Made by a program: the position numbers and the translations under genes. The notes under the pieces were generated by a model. The model ran no database searches and was not told where the DNA came from. It saw only the letters and a list, made by a program, of their open reading frames with translations. This document shows, one piece after another, positions 14,404-15,774 of a stretch of DNA of 15,774 nucleotides. Numbering within the stretch: the stretch's first letter is position 1; each line of letters starts with the position of its first letter. This DNA is from an uncultured Phascolarctobacterium sp. (GTDB lineage: Bacteria; Bacillota; Negativicutes; Acidaminococcales; Acidaminococcaceae), in the NCBI GenBank assembly GCA_905207485.1, contig CAJLLL010000046.1:1-15774 (forward strand), in the 5' to 3' direction.

Positions 14404-15219
14404 GTGAAATTTACTGTATTAATGTCAGTATATAAAAAAGAAAAAGCAGAATATTTAGAACTGGCGTTAGACAGTGTAATTCATCAAACTTTAAAACCTG
14501 ATGAAATAGTATTGGTGCAAGACGGAGAGTTAACAAAAGAACTGTATGCAGTAATAGAAGAACATAAACAAAAATATCCTAATATTTTTAAAACTTATGC
14601 TTTAAAACAAAACCAAGGTTTAGGTAAAGCACTTAATTTTGGTATGCAAAAATGCAGAAACGAGCTTATTGCAAGGATGGATACGGATGATATAGCAGAG
14701 CCAAACCGTTTTGAACTGCAAGTACAGGAATTTATAAAATATAAAGATTTAGCATTATGTGGTGGGCAGATAGCAGAATTTGCTGATAACCCCAATGAAA
14801 TAACTGGATTTAGAAATGTGCCTTTAACACATAATGAAATATTAGGCTTTTGCAAAAAACGCAACCCATTTAACCATATGACAGTAATGTTTAAAAAGCA
14901 GTCAGTACAAAGTGTTGGCGGGTATCAACATATGCCCTATTTTGAAGATTACTGGCTGTGGGCAAGGGTACTAAAAGCAGGTTATAAAGCCAAAAATATT
15001 GATGCTGTCTTAGTAAAAGTACGCGCCGGACAGGATATGATTGCACGGCGCGGCGGCTTAAACTATACCCATTGCATAATAAGATTTGAAAAAGCATTGC
15101 ATAGTATAGGTATAATAAACTTTGCTGAAATGATAGTTTATATAACCTTAAGATGTTTTGTATCGGTAATCCCAGAAAGTTTAAGATTATGGATTTATAG
15201 GTGGAAGTTGAGAAAGTGA
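14404..15219 (+). CDS. GT2 family glycosyltransferase
   Basis: Cytoplasmic inverting GT-A glycosyltransferase of family 2, probably adding a sugar to the lipid-linked unit begun by the upstream transferase. The 271 residues begin with the usual first strand MKFTVLMSVYKKE, a nucleotide-binding Asp in LVQDGE (D40), the metal-binding RMDTDD (91-96), and a FEDYWLWARV segment with the acceptor-side catalytic ED pair (181-182). A hydrophobic C-terminal stretch (about 235-260) may attach it to the membrane. The GTG at 14404 follows AAGGGG at 14387-14392 and lies 3 nt after the previous stop. Its end overlaps the next gene as GTGA. Donor and acceptor are unknown. Confidence 0.88.
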   Translation: MKFTVLMSVYKKEKAEYLELALDSVIHQTLKPDEIVLVQDGELTKELYAVIEEHKQKYPNIFKTYALKQNQGLGKALNFGMQKCRNELIARMDTDDIAEPNRFELQVQEFIKYKDLALCGGQIAEFADNPNEITGFRNVPLTHNEILGFCKKRNPFNHMTVMFKKQSVQSVGGYQHMPYFEDYWLWARVLKAGYKAKNIDAVLVKVRAGQDMIARRGGLNYTHCIIRFEKALHSIGIINFAEMIVYITLRCFVSVIPESLRLWIYRWKLRK

Positions 15220-15774
15220 AAATAAGTGTAATAATACCTGTTTATAACGTAGAAAAATATTTAAAAAGGTGTTTAAATTCTGTAATCAATCAAACATACC
15301 CAAATTTAGAAATTATTTTAGTAGATGACGGAAGTACCGATAACAGCGGTAAAATTTGTGATGAATATGCATTAAAGGATAAACGCATAATTGTAATACA
15401 TAAAGAAAATGGCGGATTAAGTGATGCAAGAAATAAAGGATTAGATATTTGTAGTGGTGACTACATTAGTTTTATAGATAGTGATGACTGGATAGAGAAT
15501 GATTTTTATAGATTTGCTATTAATAACCTTGATAAAAACGACTTATTAATATTTGATTATTATTTGGCTAATGATACAAAACAAACAATCATTAAATACT
15601 TGTCTAAATCTTGCCATTTGACAGTTGAAAAATGCCTAATAGACTTATCGAAAGCAAAGCTTCAGTCGTATGCTTGGAATAAATTATATAAAAAAGAGTT
15701 ATTTACATTTATTAGATTTCCGAAAGGCATAAACTATGAAGATCAGGCAGTTATGCATTTGATAGTTGATCAAT
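15216..15774 (+). CDS. GT2 family glycosyltransferase (5' part, cut by window end)
   Basis: An open frame from the GTG at 15216 runs without a stop to the window edge (186 residues). It has the classic GT2 start MKISVIIPVYNVEKYL, VDDGSTDNS (about 37-45), ENGGLSDARNKG (about 65-76), the metal-binding DSDDW (88-92), and NKLYKKELF with GINYEDQ near the visible end, typical of enzymes related to EpsJ/WfgS-like GT2 proteins. The start overlaps the previous stop (GTGA, 15216-15219), with a GGTGGAAG at 15200-15207 as a possible ribosome site. Low GC and heavy use of ATA, TTA and AAA match the two genes before it. The C-terminal part and the rest of the locus are outside the window. Confidence 0.9.
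   Translation, partial: MKISVIIPVYNVEKYLKRCLNSVINQTYPNLEIILVDDGSTDNSGKICDEYALKDKRIIVIHKENGGLSDARNKGLDICSGDYISFIDSDDWIENDFYRFAINNLDKNDLLIFDYYLANDTKQTIIKYLSKSCHLTVEKCLIDLSKAKLQSYAWNKLYKKELFTFIRFPKGINYEDQAVMHLIVDQ

Overview
This window looks like chromosomal DNA of an anaerobic Bacillota bacterium, plausibly a member of the Negativicutes. Three things point that way. The division and cell-wall (dcw) cluster carries the DUF881/Sbp pair typical of Bacillota and related Gram-positives. An anaerobic (class III) ribonucleotide reductase operon follows directly. Most genes start with strong AGGAGG-type ribosome sites, and GTG and TTG starts are common. The exact genus is an inference. Every gene found is on the + strand.

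Region 1 (1-9125) is the dcw cluster: 3' end of murF, mraY, murD, murG, murC, ddl, ftsQ/divIB, a DUF881 protein, sbp and ftsZ, ending in a strong terminator. The genes are packed with 4-8 nt overlaps or very short gaps. Together they take UDP-MurNAc peptide to lipid II (MurC, MurD, MurF, Ddl, MraY, MurG) and supply divisome parts (FtsQ, FtsZ). Against the classic cluster order, ftsW is missing between murD and murG, murB is missing, and ftsA is missing next to ftsZ.

Region 2 (9126-12657) is the anaerobic dNTP operon nrdR-nrdD-nrdG plus a small cysteine-rich C_GCAxxG_C_C family protein. A good NrdR box overlaps the -35 region of the promoter, so NrdR probably represses its own operon. The most surprising observation is here: NrdD is intact through its catalytic core and its C-terminal zinc site, but stops where the glycyl-radical loop (normally like R-V-[CT]-G-Y-L) should be. 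The strictly required radical glycine is not visible in any frame.

Region 3 (12658-13041) is an AT-rich intergenic stretch. Its 3' half folds into a series of hairpins (about 12849-12970), ends in a run of eight G, and then has an 8-codon mini-ORF. This looks like an unclassified structured leader for the genes downstream.

Region 4 (13042-15774) is the start of a surface-polysaccharide locus: an undecaprenyl-phosphate sugar-phosphate transferase that primes the lipid carrier, then two GT2 glycosyltransferases that would extend the chain, the second cut by the window edge. It is visibly more AT-rich and uses more ATA, TTA and AAA codons than the dcw and nrd genes, which fits an accessory, possibly transferred locus.
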